A DNA stretch of 64,000 bases, from contig JAZSJZ010000004.1 of assembly GCA_045534575.1 (NCBI GenBank), forward strand, positions 192,249 through 256,248. Reading direction: 5' to 3'. The stretch's first letter is position 1; each line of letters begins with the position of its first letter. This stretch comes from UBA4636 sp045534575. GTDB lineage: Bacteria > Bacillota > Clostridia > Christensenellales > Borkfalkiaceae. Of the stretch, positions 1 through 9,040 are shown in pieces. The notes under the pieces are model-generated. The model ran no database searches and was not told the DNA's origin. It saw only the letters and a program-made list of their open reading frames with translations. The position numbers and the translations under genes were made by a program.

Positions 1-350
1 TTCACGGAATGCAAACCTATGAAGACGGCACAACCTATCTTGGCGATTGGAAAGATGGCAAAATAAGTGGCATTGGCGAGTTAAAAACGCCCGACGGCAC
101 AGTATATTTCGGGCATTTTAAAGACGGTGTTTTTGATGGGCTTGGCAAAATTTCGTATGGTAGCGGAGATCGTTACGAAGGTTATTTTAAAGACGGCAAA
201 TGGTGTGGCACGGGCGAATTTGTTTATAAAGACGGAACTTCTTATATGGGCGAATGGATTTCTACAGGTGACGGCAATAACATCCTTTGCAATTCAAAAG
301 GTCAAAAAATTCGGGGCTATTTTAAAGATTTTGTTTTCCGCAGTTATTAA
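1..350 (+). CDS. MORN-repeat protein, 5' end cut by window
   Basis: The frame is open from the left edge (His-Gly codons precede the first visible ATG at 9), and that His-Gly fits the start of a MORN repeat, so the gene most likely begins outside the window. About 115 residues are visible. They form four or five tandem MORN units of the pattern Y-x-G-x-W/F-K-D-G, at roughly 23-residue spacing (for example YLGDWKDGK, YFGHFKDGV, YEGYFKDGK, YMGEW). MORN repeats fold as a beta-hairpin strip and usually bind lipids, proteins or membranes. No catalytic domain is visible. The stop lies 18 bases before the next gene, which makes co-transcription likely. The repeat identity is sure; the role is unknown. 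Confidence 0.8.
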   Translation, partial: HGMQTYEDGTTYLGDWKDGKISGIGELKTPDGTVYFGHFKDGVFDGLGKISYGSGDRYEGYFKDGKWCGTGEFVYKDGTSYMGEWISTGDGNNILCNSKGQKIRGYFKDFVFRSY

Positions 351-368
351 AAAATCTTAGGTGTTAAA

Positions 369-2555
369 ATGACAATTTACAATATTATCACAGCGATTTG
401 TCTTGCGTTTTTTGCAAGCATTGCGATAGGTTTTATCGTTTCGCTACTAAAGAAAAATCACAGCGAAAGAATAATTTTTTTGCGCTCCTTCAAAAAAGGC
501 AAATGCGCTTTTGTTTACATAGTTAGCATCCCGCTTTTTTATATCGGTCATATTTATGCTGGCAACGGCGCTTTTAGCGGTTTTTTCTCAGCGGTAAACG
601 ACGTTATTATGGCTGTCGTTTTAAGATATTCAACCTCAGGCGTTTCTTCGCTAATGGGGGCGAGCCGTCTTTATGAGATAACCATTTACGTTTGCTTTTC
701 GGTTATTGGCTTGAACGCTCTTTTATTCACTTTCTCGCTCGTAAATCAATACGTTTGGTCGTGGATAAACGGCTTAAAGTTTAAATTTTCACCAAAGAAA
801 AAACTTTACGTTTTAGGAAATAACGAAAAAAATCTTTCGCTCTATAAAAGCGCAAAAGACTATTCTTGTGTTGTCGTTTCTAAACTATCTGCGCAAGAAA
901 AGGATGAACTTTACTTAAAAGAAGTGCCTTATTTTGACGTTAATGAAGACGAAACGAGCATTGAAAAAATCGTTGGGTTAGCCAAAAAGAGCCCAAAAGA
1001 GATTATCGTTGTTGTAAACACTCTCGACGATACTAAAAACATTAGGCTTTGCCGAAAGTTTATTGATAGGCTTAACCTAATTGACGTTGAAGAAAGAAAG
1101 AAAATTTTCAACGTTTTAAAAGTTTTTGTTTTTGGCGACCCGCAATACGTTGCAATCTATGAAGATATCGTATCTAGCGCGTTCGGCGTTATTCAATACG
1201 TTAATAAATATCAAAGAATTTCAATGGATTTAATCGATAAGCACCCAATCACCGAGTTTATGACGGGCGAGCATATCGATTATGAAACGTCGCTTATTCG
1301 AGACGGCGTTGATATTAACGTTTTCCTTATAGGTTTTGGTAAGACTAACCAGCAGGTTTATCTATCTTTAATTGCAAATCACCAGTTTTTAACCAAAAAA
1401 GACGGCGTTATTTGTGAAAAGCCGGTAAATTACGTTATTTTTGATAACAACCGAGCAGATAGCAACAAAAACCTTAACCATAACTATTACCGCTTTAAAA
1501 ACGAAAAGAAGAACTTTAAGGAAGAAGATTATCTTCCTATGCCTAAAGATATTTCTAACGAGATTTTCTGCAATATCGATATTAATGACGCCGAGTTTTA
1601 TTCCACCATTAGAAAAATGGTTGAAAACGAAAAATCGGTTAACTATGTTGTTATTGCGTTTGGCTCAGATTTAGAAAACTTAGATATGGCTCAAAAACTT
1701 GTTGAAAAGAGGCAAGAGTGGGGCTCGGTTGATTTTAACGTTTTCGTTAAAGTTCGTGATTGGAAAAGAGAGCAAACGCTCATTGAAGACGATTGTTGCC
1801 ACTTCTTTGGCAATGAAGAAGAAGTCGTTTATTCGGCAGAAAAAATCATTAACGATAAAATTTTCCGTATGGCTCAAATGCGTAACGAAATTTACGATAT
1901 TGAATACGCAATCACCACAAACGAAGGCTTAGAACTTACCGATGATTATATTCTAAAAAGCAAGCAAAATTCCAAAGAAAATTGGTATTTGGTTAAATCT
2001 CAACTAGAGCGTGAATCTAGCCTTTATGCGTGCTTATCGCTCCGCTCAAAACTCAACCTTTTGGGGCTTGATATTGCCTATAACGAAGAAAACGATAAAA
2101 AGCCTTTAACTGAAAAAGAATATCTCGAAATTTACGCTAAAGGCGATATGCCTAATTTTTCTAAATATTCTTCGACTGCAATCGGCAAGCCTATCGCTTC
2201 ATATTCGCTAAATTTTAAAGATTCTAGGCGCAAAACAATGGCAATTCAAGACCATAACCGTTGGAATGCTTTTATGATAACTAAGGGCATTGTTCCGTCG
2301 TCAATTAGCCAAATTTTAACCGAGAAAACCATTGACGAAAACGGCAACGAAAAGTTCACTAACGGCAAGAACTATAAATTCCGTCGCCACGGCAACATCA
2401 CCACTTTCGACGGCTTAGTTACCTTTAGGCAAATGCTTGCAAAACGAGATAATAAACCCGAAGAAAAATACGACGTTATAAAGTATGACTATCAAATTTT
2501 AGACGACGCTTTCTGGATGGTATCATCTCTTGGCATGAAAATGTTTAAAAGATAA
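369..2555 (+). CDS. Membrane protein with tandem TrkA-N-like Rossmann domains and C-terminal RyR-like domain
   Basis: 728 residues. The N-terminal 135 residues hold three or four membrane segments (about 2-26, 46-63, 68-88, 102-130). The soluble part holds Rossmann-like strands: LYVLGNN near 146 and VFLIGFGKTN near 318, the second followed by acidic VIFDNN near 356, then VVIAFGSDLENLD near 427. This is the layout of tandem nucleotide-binding (TrkA-N/RCK-like) domains. Near 538-560 and 614-635 the pattern RESSLYACLSLRSKL ... QDHNRWNAFMITKG matches the signature of prokaryotic RyR domains joined to TrkA-N domains (ReSn..A...kL and H.RW.A....G). Start ATG at 369 has AGGTG upstream at 359-363. 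It lies 18 bases after the MORN gene, so both probably form one operon. A ligand-gated channel or membrane sensor is an inference; the function is not known. Confidence 0.7.
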   Translation: MTIYNIITAICLAFFASIAIGFIVSLLKKNHSERIIFLRSFKKGKCAFVYIVSIPLFYIGHIYAGNGAFSGFFSAVNDVIMAVVLRYSTSGVSSLMGASRLYEITIYVCFSVIGLNALLFTFSLVNQYVWSWINGLKFKFSPKKKLYVLGNNEKNLSLYKSAKDYSCVVVSKLSAQEKDELYLKEVPYFDVNEDETSIEKIVGLAKKSPKEIIVVVNTLDDTKNIRLCRKFIDRLNLIDVEERKKIFNVLKVFVFGDPQYVAIYEDIVSSAFGVIQYVNKYQRISMDLIDKHPITEFMTGEHIDYETSLIRDGVDINVFLIGFGKTNQQVYLSLIANHQFLTKKDGVICEKPVNYVIFDNNRADSNKNLNHNYYRFKNEKKNFKEEDYLPMPKDISNEIFCNIDINDAEFYSTIRKMVENEKSVNYVVIAFGSDLENLDMAQKLVEKRQEWGSVDFNVFVKVRDWKREQTLIEDDCCHFFGNEEEVVYSAEKIINDKIFRMAQMRNEIYDIEYAITTNEGLELTDDYILKSKQNSKENWYLVKSQLERESSLYACLSLRSKLNLLGLDIAYNEENDKKPLTEKEYLEIYAKGDMPNFSKYSSTAIGKPIASYSLNFKDSRRKTMAIQDHNRWNAFMITKGIVPSSISQILTEKTIDENGNEKFTNGKNYKFRRHGNITTFDGLVTFRQMLAKRDNKPEEKYDVIKYDYQILDDAFWMVSSLGMKMFKR

Positions 2556-2582
2556 AAAAATTTAATATTATTAAACAAAAAG

Positions 2583-2624
2583 AAAAAGAGAGAATTTTGC
2601 AAAACTTATTTGTTCTCTCTTTTT
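2583..2624 (+). terminator. Intrinsic terminator after the MORN/RyR operon
   Basis: A 12-bp perfect inverted repeat (AAAAAGAGAGAA at 2583-2594, TTCTCTCTTTTT at 2613-2624) with an 18-base loop ends in a T-rich run, 28 bases after the stop codon of the upstream gene. Confidence 0.7.
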
Positions 2625-2904
2625 GTTTTATTCTATAAACAAATCTTTAAAATTTAAATAACCGAAAATTACATATTTTTCCAATTACGGGTGGCGGAAA
2701 ATATCCGTTTCGTGCTTATTTTGAACAAATTGGTGGCTAAGATAGTAAAAATTATCAAAAAAAACTATTTATTTTTAAAAACGAGTTAAAAACATTAGTA
2801 TTATTTTAAAAAATAATATACAATTAGTCTAAACGAAATTTAGGCGCTTTTCGCGTTTGAAATTGTTATTACAAAAAAGAGAATTTCAGTTTGGAGATAA
2901 TCAA
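2625..2904. other. AT-rich intergenic region upstream of uxuA
   Basis: No gene is visible here. The only clear structure is a perfect inverted repeat at 2799-2818 (TATTATTTT, two bases, AAAATAATA), a possible operator or promoter element about 85 bases before uxuA. No convincing -35/-10 pair was found. Confidence 0.4.
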
Positions 2905-3951
2905 ATGAAAATGACTTTTAGGTGGTATGGCGTTGACGATTGCATATCACTTGAATACATTAAGCAAATGCAATGTATGACGGGCGTTGTTACCGCTATT
3001 TACGACGTTCCCGTTGGCGAAGTTTGGGAACTTGACCGTCTTTTGAAGCTCAAAAGCGTGGTTGAAAAATCAGGGCTTACGATGGAAGTAATTGAGTCTA
3101 TTCCCGTTCACGAAGATATTAAACTTGGTAAAAAAGATACTCGTGATAAATATATTGAAGTTTTCAAGCAAAACGTTATCAACTGCGCAAAGGCGGGCGT
3201 TAAGGTTATTTGCTATAACTTCATGCCTGTTTTCGACTGGCTTAGAACCGACCTTTATTTCAAGCATAAAGACGGCTCAACCTCTTTAGGCTACCGCCAC
3301 AAAGCGCTTGAAAACATTGACCCTAAGACTTTAAGTTTGCCGGGTTGGGATGAGAGTTATACGCCTAGCGAATTAAGTTTTATGATTGACGAATTTAGAA
3401 AGGTTTCAAGAGAACAACTTTTCGAAAACCTTATCTATTTCCTTAAAAAGGTTATGCCAACTTGCGATGAGATGGATATAAACCTTGCAATTCACCCATC
3501 TGACCCACCTTGGAGTTTGTTCGGGCTTCCTCGTGTTATTTGTTGCGAAGAAGATTACGAAAGGATGTTTAGAGAAGTTCCTAACAAGCACAACGGCATA
3601 ACTTTCTGCACGGGAAGTTTAGGCGCAGGGCTTTTTAACGACCTTCCAAAAATGGCTGGCAAGTTCGCTGATAGAATTTTCTTCTGCCACCTTCGTCAAT
3701 TAACTCACACAAGCGAAGAAGATTTCTACGAAAACGGACACTTGACTGAAACTGGTAGCGTTAATATTTACGGCATCGTTAAAGCACTCGTTGATAACGG
3801 CTTTGACGGCTACGTTAGACCAGACCACGGCAGAAACATTTGGGGCGAAGAGGCAAAGCCTGGCTATGGACTATACGATAGAGGTCTTGGCGCATACTAT
3901 ATTTATGGCTTGTTCGAGGCTCTTGAAAAAGTTAAAAACGGCAGTAAGTAA
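2905..3951 (+). CDS. uxuA: Mannonate dehydratase
   Basis: Converts D-mannonate to 2-keto-3-deoxygluconate in hexuronate (glucuronate) breakdown; a cytoplasmic TIM-barrel metalloenzyme. Family motifs are clear: MTFRWYG at the start, LAIHPSDPPW with the metal-site histidine, the TFCTGSLGAG stretch, FCHLR, and RPDHGR followed by IWGE near the end. With the start at 2905 the protein is 348 residues, near the family length. The reading frame is open upstream to an ATG at 2857, but GGAG at 2893-2896 lies eight bases before 2905 and the family N-terminus begins with MTFRWYG, so 2905 is preferred. It stands alone between two terminators; no other hexuronate gene is near. Confidence in function is high. 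Confidence 0.93.
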   Translation: MKMTFRWYGVDDCISLEYIKQMQCMTGVVTAIYDVPVGEVWELDRLLKLKSVVEKSGLTMEVIESIPVHEDIKLGKKDTRDKYIEVFKQNVINCAKAGVKVICYNFMPVFDWLRTDLYFKHKDGSTSLGYRHKALENIDPKTLSLPGWDESYTPSELSFMIDEFRKVSREQLFENLIYFLKKVMPTCDEMDINLAIHPSDPPWSLFGLPRVICCEEDYERMFREVPNKHNGITFCTGSLGAGLFNDLPKMAGKFADRIFFCHLRQLTHTSEEDFYENGHLTETGSVNIYGIVKALVDNGFDGYVRPDHGRNIWGEEAKPGYGLYDRGLGAYYIYGLFEALEKVKNGSK

Positions 3952-3972
3952 GAAAAACTAAACAAAAAGTTC

Positions 3973-4003
3973 GAGAGATAGTATTATACTATCTCTCTTT
4001 TTT
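3973..4003 (+). terminator. Intrinsic terminator after uxuA
   Basis: An 11-bp perfect stem (GAGAGATAGTA 3973-3983, TACTATCTCTC 3987-3997, loop TTA) is followed by a run of T at 3998-4003. Confidence 0.88.
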
Positions 4004-4058
4004 GCATTTTTTCAGCCTTTACGACAAATTAAGTGATATTTTCCGCATTTTAAAAATA

Positions 4059-4064
4059 TATAAT
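4059..4064 (+). promoter_or_regulatory. Possible -10 box (TATAAT) for the mur/fts cluster
   Basis: TATAAT lies 49 bases before the murE start, downstream of the uxuA terminator. No good -35 hexamer is found at 16-18 bases spacing, so this is only a partial promoter call. Confidence 0.4.
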
Positions 4065-4112
4065 AGTTACAGTAATATCATTTGACTGAAAACTTTTTTT
4101 GTGGGTGAGAAG

Positions 4113-5561
4113 ATGAAAATTAGCAGTTTATTAAAAGATTTAACCGAATATTCTTTGGAAAACTATTCGTGCGATTTTGAGATAGAAAAAATTGTGTCAA
4201 ACAGCAAAACTGCTTGCAAAAACGGGCTTTTTTTCGCTCTTTGTGGCGAAAATTTTAACGGCGAGAATTTTGCAAAAGAGGCGGTAAAAAATGGGGCTGT
4301 TGCTATCGTTTGCGAAAAACGATTAGACGTTCAAGTTTTGCAAATAATCGTAAAATCGGCAAGGCGGGCATATTCAATTTTATCGGCTAGTTTTTATGGC
4401 AATCCGCAAGAAAAACTAAAAATCATAGGCGTTGTTGGAACTAACGGAAAAACTTCAACTTGCAAGATAATTGCACACGTTTTAAACGAGAATAAAATGC
4501 CGTGCGCCGTTGTTGGAACGCTTGGCTATTCCTTTTTAGATTTTGAGTTAAAATCTTCGCTAACAACACCCGACCCTGAAGAGTTTTTTATGGTTTTATC
4601 TAAGTTTTTAGAAAAAGGCGCAAAGTTCGTTGCGGTAGAGTATTCAGCGCACGCTATCTTTTTCGAAAAACTTGCTCCTATAAATTTTGAAGCGCTTATT
4701 TTTACTAACTGCACGCAAGACCACTTAGATTTTTTCAAAACTATGGAAGAATATAAGAAGGTAAAATCGCTTCCGTTTTTAACTAGTCGGGCAAAGCATA
4801 AAATAATCAACACTGACGATAGTTTGGGGCTAGAAATAGCAAAAAGCGGGGCGGAAAACGTTATAACTTACGGAATTGACAGCCCTTCCTACGTTTTTGC
4901 TATCGAAATTAAGGAAGCAAAAAGAGGAACGAAGTTTATCGTCAATCTTTTCGATAGCGTTTACGAGGTTCAAACTTCACTTCTTGGCAAGTTTAACGTT
5001 TATAACCTACTATCTTGCATTGTTTTGTGTAAACTTTTAGGCATTGACGGGCTAAAAATCGTATCTGCAATAAAAACTATTCAGCCAATTTGCGGGCGGA
5101 TGGAAATGGTTGCGTCATTTATGGGCGCAAGCATTTTTGTGGACTACGCTCACACGCCCGACGGCTTAGAGAAAAGTTTGTGTTTTTTAAGGCGAATTTG
5201 TGGAAATAATCTATATTGTCTTTTTGGGTGCGGTGGCAATCGTGATAAGCAAAAACGCCCTATTATGGGCAGAGTTGCTGGCGATATTGCCGATTTTGTT
5301 ATTCTAACTAGCGATAATCCGCGCTTTGAAGACGCAAACAAGATAATCGGCGAGGTTGAGTGCGGTTTAAGGGAATCTAGCCTAGATTACGTTTGCATTG
5401 AGAAAAGGGAGGTTGCCACTCGTTATGCGCTATCTCGCCTTCAAAAGGGCGACGTTTTGCTAATTGCGGGCAAGGGCGGTGAAACGTCGCAAGAGATAAT
5501 GGGAGTTAAGCATTATTATAGCGATAAAGAAACCGTCTTAAATTTAATAAAAAATGTTTAA
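4113..5561 (+). CDS. murE: UDP-MurNAc-L-Ala-D-Glu--2,6-diaminopimelate ligase
   Basis: Adds the third residue to the peptidoglycan precursor stem peptide using ATP; cytoplasmic. The ATP loop GVVGTNGKTST is near residue 110, and the central Mur-ligase motifs (TTPDPEEF, EYSAHAI, FTNCTQDHLDF) and the C-terminal domain with GCGGNRDKQKRP are present. The DNPR motif at residues 401-404 is the known signature of the meso-diaminopimelate-specific enzymes, so the wall is predicted to be DAP-type. A GTG at 4101 is in frame, but GGTGAG at 4104-4109 suits the ATG at 4113, giving 482 residues, normal for MurE. The last eight bases overlap mraY, so translation is probably coupled. Confidence 0.95.
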   Translation: MKISSLLKDLTEYSLENYSCDFEIEKIVSNSKTACKNGLFFALCGENFNGENFAKEAVKNGAVAIVCEKRLDVQVLQIIVKSARRAYSILSASFYGNPQEKLKIIGVVGTNGKTSTCKIIAHVLNENKMPCAVVGTLGYSFLDFELKSSLTTPDPEEFFMVLSKFLEKGAKFVAVEYSAHAIFFEKLAPINFEALIFTNCTQDHLDFFKTMEEYKKVKSLPFLTSRAKHKIINTDDSLGLEIAKSGAENVITYGIDSPSYVFAIEIKEAKRGTKFIVNLFDSVYEVQTSLLGKFNVYNLLSCIVLCKLLGIDGLKIVSAIKTIQPICGRMEMVASFMGASIFVDYAHTPDGLEKSLCFLRRICGNNLYCLFGCGGNRDKQKRPIMGRVAGDIADFVILTSDNPRFEDANKIIGEVECGLRESSLDYVCIEKREVATRYALSRLQKGDVLLIAGKGGETSQEIMGVKHYYSDKETVLNLIKNV

Positions 5562-6555
5562 TTTAGCGTTATGTTTCCTATTTTCGCTTGTTTTTTCGAT
5601 AATATCGTTAAAACTTTTGATATTTTTCTTAAAACGGCGCAAAATTGGTCAACCAATTCTATCTTACGTTGAGGCGCACGAGAAAAAAAGTGGCACGCCA
5701 ACGATGGGCGGTTTATCGTTTATATTGCCCGTAGTTTTCAGTTATTTTTTGTTTTGCAATGGCAATAAAAGCATTGCTCTTTTTGCAGTCGTCATCTTTT
5801 TAGCGTTTGCAATCGTTGGTTTTTTAGATGATTTCATTAAAGTCCGCTTTAACAAAAACGATGGGCTATCTCCAACGCAAAAAATAATTTTTCAACTTAC
5901 AATCTCGGTTTTTGCAGGCATTTTTATTTACCGAATGGGGCTTTCGGTTGCGTATATTCCTTTTGTTAATAAAACTGTTAATTTAGGCGTTTTTTACCCG
6001 ATTTTATCTGCGGTTGTGTTCTTGGCTACGACAAATTGCGTAAACCTAGTTGACGGTCTTGATTCGCTAGCGGGAAGCGTTTGCCAAACTTATTTTATTT
6101 TTTCAGCAATTCTTATTGGGCTTCAAATTTCAGTTTTTCATCAAAATTATTTCAGCCTTGCCGAATATTCCAACTTAATCGTTATACTTGTTGCGGTTAT
6201 CGGCTCGCTTTCGGGCTTTTTGGCGTTCAACACAAACCGCGCTTCCATTTTCATGGGCGATACGGGCTCTTTGGCACTTGGAGGCTTAGTAGGCTTTTCG
6301 CTCGTTGCTAGCGGAAACGTTTTCTATATTCCAATAATCGGCATAATTTTTGTTTTAACGGGGCTTTCGGTAATTATTCAAGTTGCGCATTTTAAACGCA
6401 CTAAAAGGCGGGTGTTTTTAATGTCACCAATGCATCACCACTTCGAACTTAAAGGCTATAGCGAAAGCAAAATAACCTATTGTTATAAACTTATCACAAT
6501 AGTTTTCGGCATACTTTCAATTTTATCGGTATTAAGGAGCGTTAATGTATTTTAA
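5554..6555 (+). CDS. mraY: Phospho-MurNAc-pentapeptide transferase
   Basis: Transfers phospho-MurNAc-pentapeptide to undecaprenyl phosphate to make lipid I; an integral membrane enzyme. 333 residues with about ten hydrophobic segments. Diagnostic motifs: KKSGTPTMGG near 48, DDFIK with the paired aspartates near 93, NLVDGLDSLA in the middle, FMGDTGSLALGG, and SPMHHHFEL near the C-terminus. All catalytic aspartates and the histidine cluster are present. It overlaps murE by eight bases and murD by eleven. Confidence 0.96.
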   Translation: MFNLALCFLFSLVFSIISLKLLIFFLKRRKIGQPILSYVEAHEKKSGTPTMGGLSFILPVVFSYFLFCNGNKSIALFAVVIFLAFAIVGFLDDFIKVRFNKNDGLSPTQKIIFQLTISVFAGIFIYRMGLSVAYIPFVNKTVNLGVFYPILSAVVFLATTNCVNLVDGLDSLAGSVCQTYFIFSAILIGLQISVFHQNYFSLAEYSNLIVILVAVIGSLSGFLAFNTNRASIFMGDTGSLALGGLVGFSLVASGNVFYIPIIGIIFVLTGLSVIIQVAHFKRTKRRVFLMSPMHHHFELKGYSESKITYCYKLITIVFGILSILSVLRSVNVF

Positions 6556-7885
6556 AAATCAAACTTTTTTCGTTTTCGGGTTATCACTATCTGGCTGTAG
6601 CGCAACGGCAAGTTTATTAAAAAACGGTGCAGAGGTTTACGTTTTCGACGAGGAAGACTCTCCCCGTGTTTCAAAGGCTTACGATAAACTATCTCGGCTT
6701 GGCGCAAAGGTCGTTAAAAATCTTGATTTTGCGCTAGAAAAATCTAGCGTTATCGTCGTATCTCCCGGCGTTAGGGCTGATAATGAAATTTTAGTTAGGG
6801 CAAAACGCAAAAATAAGCGAATTATAGGCGAGGTGGAACTTGGCTTTATTCTATCTAAAGCACCCGTCATTGCAGTTACGGGCACTAACGGAAAAACAAC
6901 GACGTGTTCAATGATTTTTGAGGCTTTAAATTCCGCAAACATCAACTCACGGCTTGTTGGAAACGTTGGAATTCCTTTTTGCAATGAAGCCGAATTTTTA
7001 AATAGAGAAGATATTTTCGTTTGCGAAGTTTCTTCATTTCAACTTGAAACGGTGCACTCGTTTTGTCCGCACATAGCGGTGGTTTTAAACGTAACTGAAG
7101 ATCATCTTGACCGCCACTACACTATGGATAATTACATATTTTTAAAATCTCGAATATTAAAAAATATGCGTGAGAGCGAGTTCGCTGTGCTAAATTACGA
7201 CGATGAAATCGTTCGAAGTTTTGCTAATAAAACAAAGGCGAAAATCGTTTGGTTTTCTAGGCGTGAAAAGGTTGACGGGGCGTATATTGAAAACGAGGCA
7301 ATTTTCTATAACGGCGAAAAGATTATAGACCTAGAGAATTTAGCCTTAAAGGGCGGGCATAACGAAGAAAATGCGTTAGCAACCGTGTGCGCATTAAAAA
7401 TTGTGGGCGCATTAAACAACGATATTTGCTGTTCGCTTTCTAGTTTTAAAGGCGTTAAACATAGGATTGAGTTAGTGCTTGAAAAGGGCGGTGTTAAATA
7501 CTATAACGATTCAAAGTCAACTAACGTAGATTCGGCGATAAAAGCCATTGACCTTATGCAAACGCAAACGGTAATTATCCTTGGCGGAAAAGATAAAAAT
7601 CAAGATTATTCCAAACTTTTTGAAAAAATAAAGAACTCGCCTGTAACTCACGCAGTTTTAATGGGCGAAAATAGATATAAACTTTTGCAATCGGCAAGCG
7701 AGGCAGAATTTTATAAAGTTTCGGTATCTTCCTCGTTTGAAAGCGCAATAAAAATAGCCAAAATCGAGGCAAGAGGTAGTGGCGCTGTTTTGTTAAGCCC
7801 TGCAACTTCAAGTTTTGATATGTTCTGCGGATTTGAAGAGCGTGGCGCTGAGTTTACGAGAATCGTTAAAGCCATAAATGATTAA
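6545..7885 (+). CDS. murD: UDP-MurNAc-L-alanine--D-glutamate ligase
   Basis: ATP-dependent addition of D-Glu to UDP-MurNAc-L-Ala; cytoplasmic. 446 residues in the three-domain Mur-ligase layout: an N-terminal Rossmann domain (FGLSLSGCSATASLL), the ATP loop VTGTNGKTTT near 116, the substrate motif NVTEDHLDRH near 183, and the C-terminal domain with YYNDSKSTNVDS and ILGGKDKNQDY. It starts inside the end of mraY and runs eight bases into ftsW. MurF, MurG and MurC are not in this cluster although they often lie beside murD. Confidence 0.96.
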   Translation: MYFKNQTFFVFGLSLSGCSATASLLKNGAEVYVFDEEDSPRVSKAYDKLSRLGAKVVKNLDFALEKSSVIVVSPGVRADNEILVRAKRKNKRIIGEVELGFILSKAPVIAVTGTNGKTTTCSMIFEALNSANINSRLVGNVGIPFCNEAEFLNREDIFVCEVSSFQLETVHSFCPHIAVVLNVTEDHLDRHYTMDNYIFLKSRILKNMRESEFAVLNYDDEIVRSFANKTKAKIVWFSRREKVDGAYIENEAIFYNGEKIIDLENLALKGGHNEENALATVCALKIVGALNNDICCSLSSFKGVKHRIELVLEKGGVKYYNDSKSTNVDSAIKAIDLMQTQTVIILGGKDKNQDYSKLFEKIKNSPVTHAVLMGENRYKLLQSASEAEFYKVSVSSSFESAIKIAKIEARGSGAVLLSPATSSFDMFCGFEERGAEFTRIVKAIND

Positions 7886-8969
7886 AAAAAGAAATTTTCA
7901 AGGCGACGTTTGGCTTTTAGTAATAGTTGCCGTTTTATCGTTTCTTGGCGTAATTTTCGTGCATAGCGCAAGTTATTATAACGCTCAAACGCTTTATGGC
8001 GATAGTTTTTATTTTACCAAAAAGCAGTTCGTAGGTTTTTTAATCGGCGCTGTTTCTATGTTTTTAACGGCTCGGCTAGATTTTAATAAATATTTCGGCA
8101 AAGGAAAGTTTATGCTTTTAGTAACCATAATACTTTTAGCACTTGTTTTCGTGCCGTTTTTATCGGTTGAAGTTTACGGAGCGAAAAGGTGGTTAAACTT
8201 AGGCTTTTTCACTATTCAGCCGTCGGAATTTGCGAAGTTTAGCCTAGTGTTTTTTTGCGCTGAGTACTTCGCTTTTAAGCCAGAGCGGGTAAAAACTTTT
8301 AAGGGGATTTTGCTTCCGTTAGCGTTAGGAGGGTGTCTTGCCGTTTTAATAATTTTAGAGCCGAATATGTCAATAACGGTTGCGCTTATGTTAGTTCTAT
8401 TCGCCGTTTTGTTCGCAAGCGGAATGAGACTAAAACATTTTATGGTTTTAATAATTCCGTTTTTGGTGCTAATTCCCGTAATGATAATTGCTGAACCTTA
8501 TAGGTTAAAACGGCTTTCGGCGTTTTTGAACCCTTTTGAATCGCCAAAAGGTGAAGGTTATCAACTTTTGCAGTCGCTTTATGGCATTTCATCGGGAAGT
8601 TTTTTCGGCGTAGGGCTGTTTTCGTCAAGGCAGAAATATAGGTTTTTACCTTTTGCCGAAAGCGATTTTATTTTATCGATAATTGCAGAAGAATTAGGTT
8701 TTTTGGGAACGGCAATTTTATTCGTTTTAATGTTTGTTGTGATTTTTAAGGGCATAAAAATTGCTTCAAAATCCAAAAGTTTTTATGGTTTCATTTTGTC
8801 AATCGGCATAATAAGCGTTTATGCGGTTCAAGTAATTTTAAACGCTCTTGTCGTAACGGGAAGCATACCGCCGACGGGGCTTCCGCTCCCGCTAATATCT
8901 TCGGGCAACACGTCAATTATTGTGTTTATGGCAAGTTTTGGCGTTTTATATAATCTTTCAAAGCAATAA
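7878..8969 (+). CDS. ftsW: SEDS-family septal peptidoglycan polymerase
   Basis: A lipid II polymerase of the division septum, in the membrane. 363 residues with about ten transmembrane segments. SEDS signatures: FFTIQPSEFAKFS near residue 113, a long periplasmic loop with RLSAFLNPFESPKGEGYQ, FAESDFILSIIAEELG near 256 (containing the conserved E-D pair region), and TGLPLPLISSGNTS near the C-terminus. The position inside a mur/fts operon makes FtsW more likely than the elongation paralogue RodA. The start overlaps the end of murD. Confidence 0.93.
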   Translation: MIKKRNFQGDVWLLVIVAVLSFLGVIFVHSASYYNAQTLYGDSFYFTKKQFVGFLIGAVSMFLTARLDFNKYFGKGKFMLLVTIILLALVFVPFLSVEVYGAKRWLNLGFFTIQPSEFAKFSLVFFCAEYFAFKPERVKTFKGILLPLALGGCLAVLIILEPNMSITVALMLVLFAVLFASGMRLKHFMVLIIPFLVLIPVMIIAEPYRLKRLSAFLNPFESPKGEGYQLLQSLYGISSGSFFGVGLFSSRQKYRFLPFAESDFILSIIAEELGFLGTAILFVLMFVVIFKGIKIASKSKSFYGFILSIGIISVYAVQVILNALVVTGSIPPTGLPLPLISSGNTSIIVFMASFGVLYNLSKQ

Positions 8970-8993
8970 TATGGCTTAAACGCATATTCACTA

Positions 8994-9039
8994 AAACCTC
9001 GTGATTTGGCATAGTATGTTGTAGATTACGGGGTTTTTT
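8994..9039 (+). terminator. Hairpin with T-run directly before murA (terminator or attenuator)
   Basis: An 11-bp stem with two G-U pairs (AAACCTCGTGA 8994-9004, TTACGGGGTTT 9026-9036) is followed by T to 9039, and the murA ATG begins at 9041. The only G-rich ribosome-site candidate for murA (GGGG 9030-9033) lies in the 3' arm, so the hairpin may both end transcripts and mask the ribosome site. Confidence 0.6.
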
Positions 9040-9040
9040 C

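Noticed and set aside
2857..2904. Longer N-terminus for mannonate dehydratase
   Set aside because: The ribosome site and family alignment both point to the ATG at 2905.
8970..9040. T-box or other riboswitch before murA
   Set aside because: The gap is only 71 bases, too short for a known aptamer plus platform, and no T-box sequence is present.
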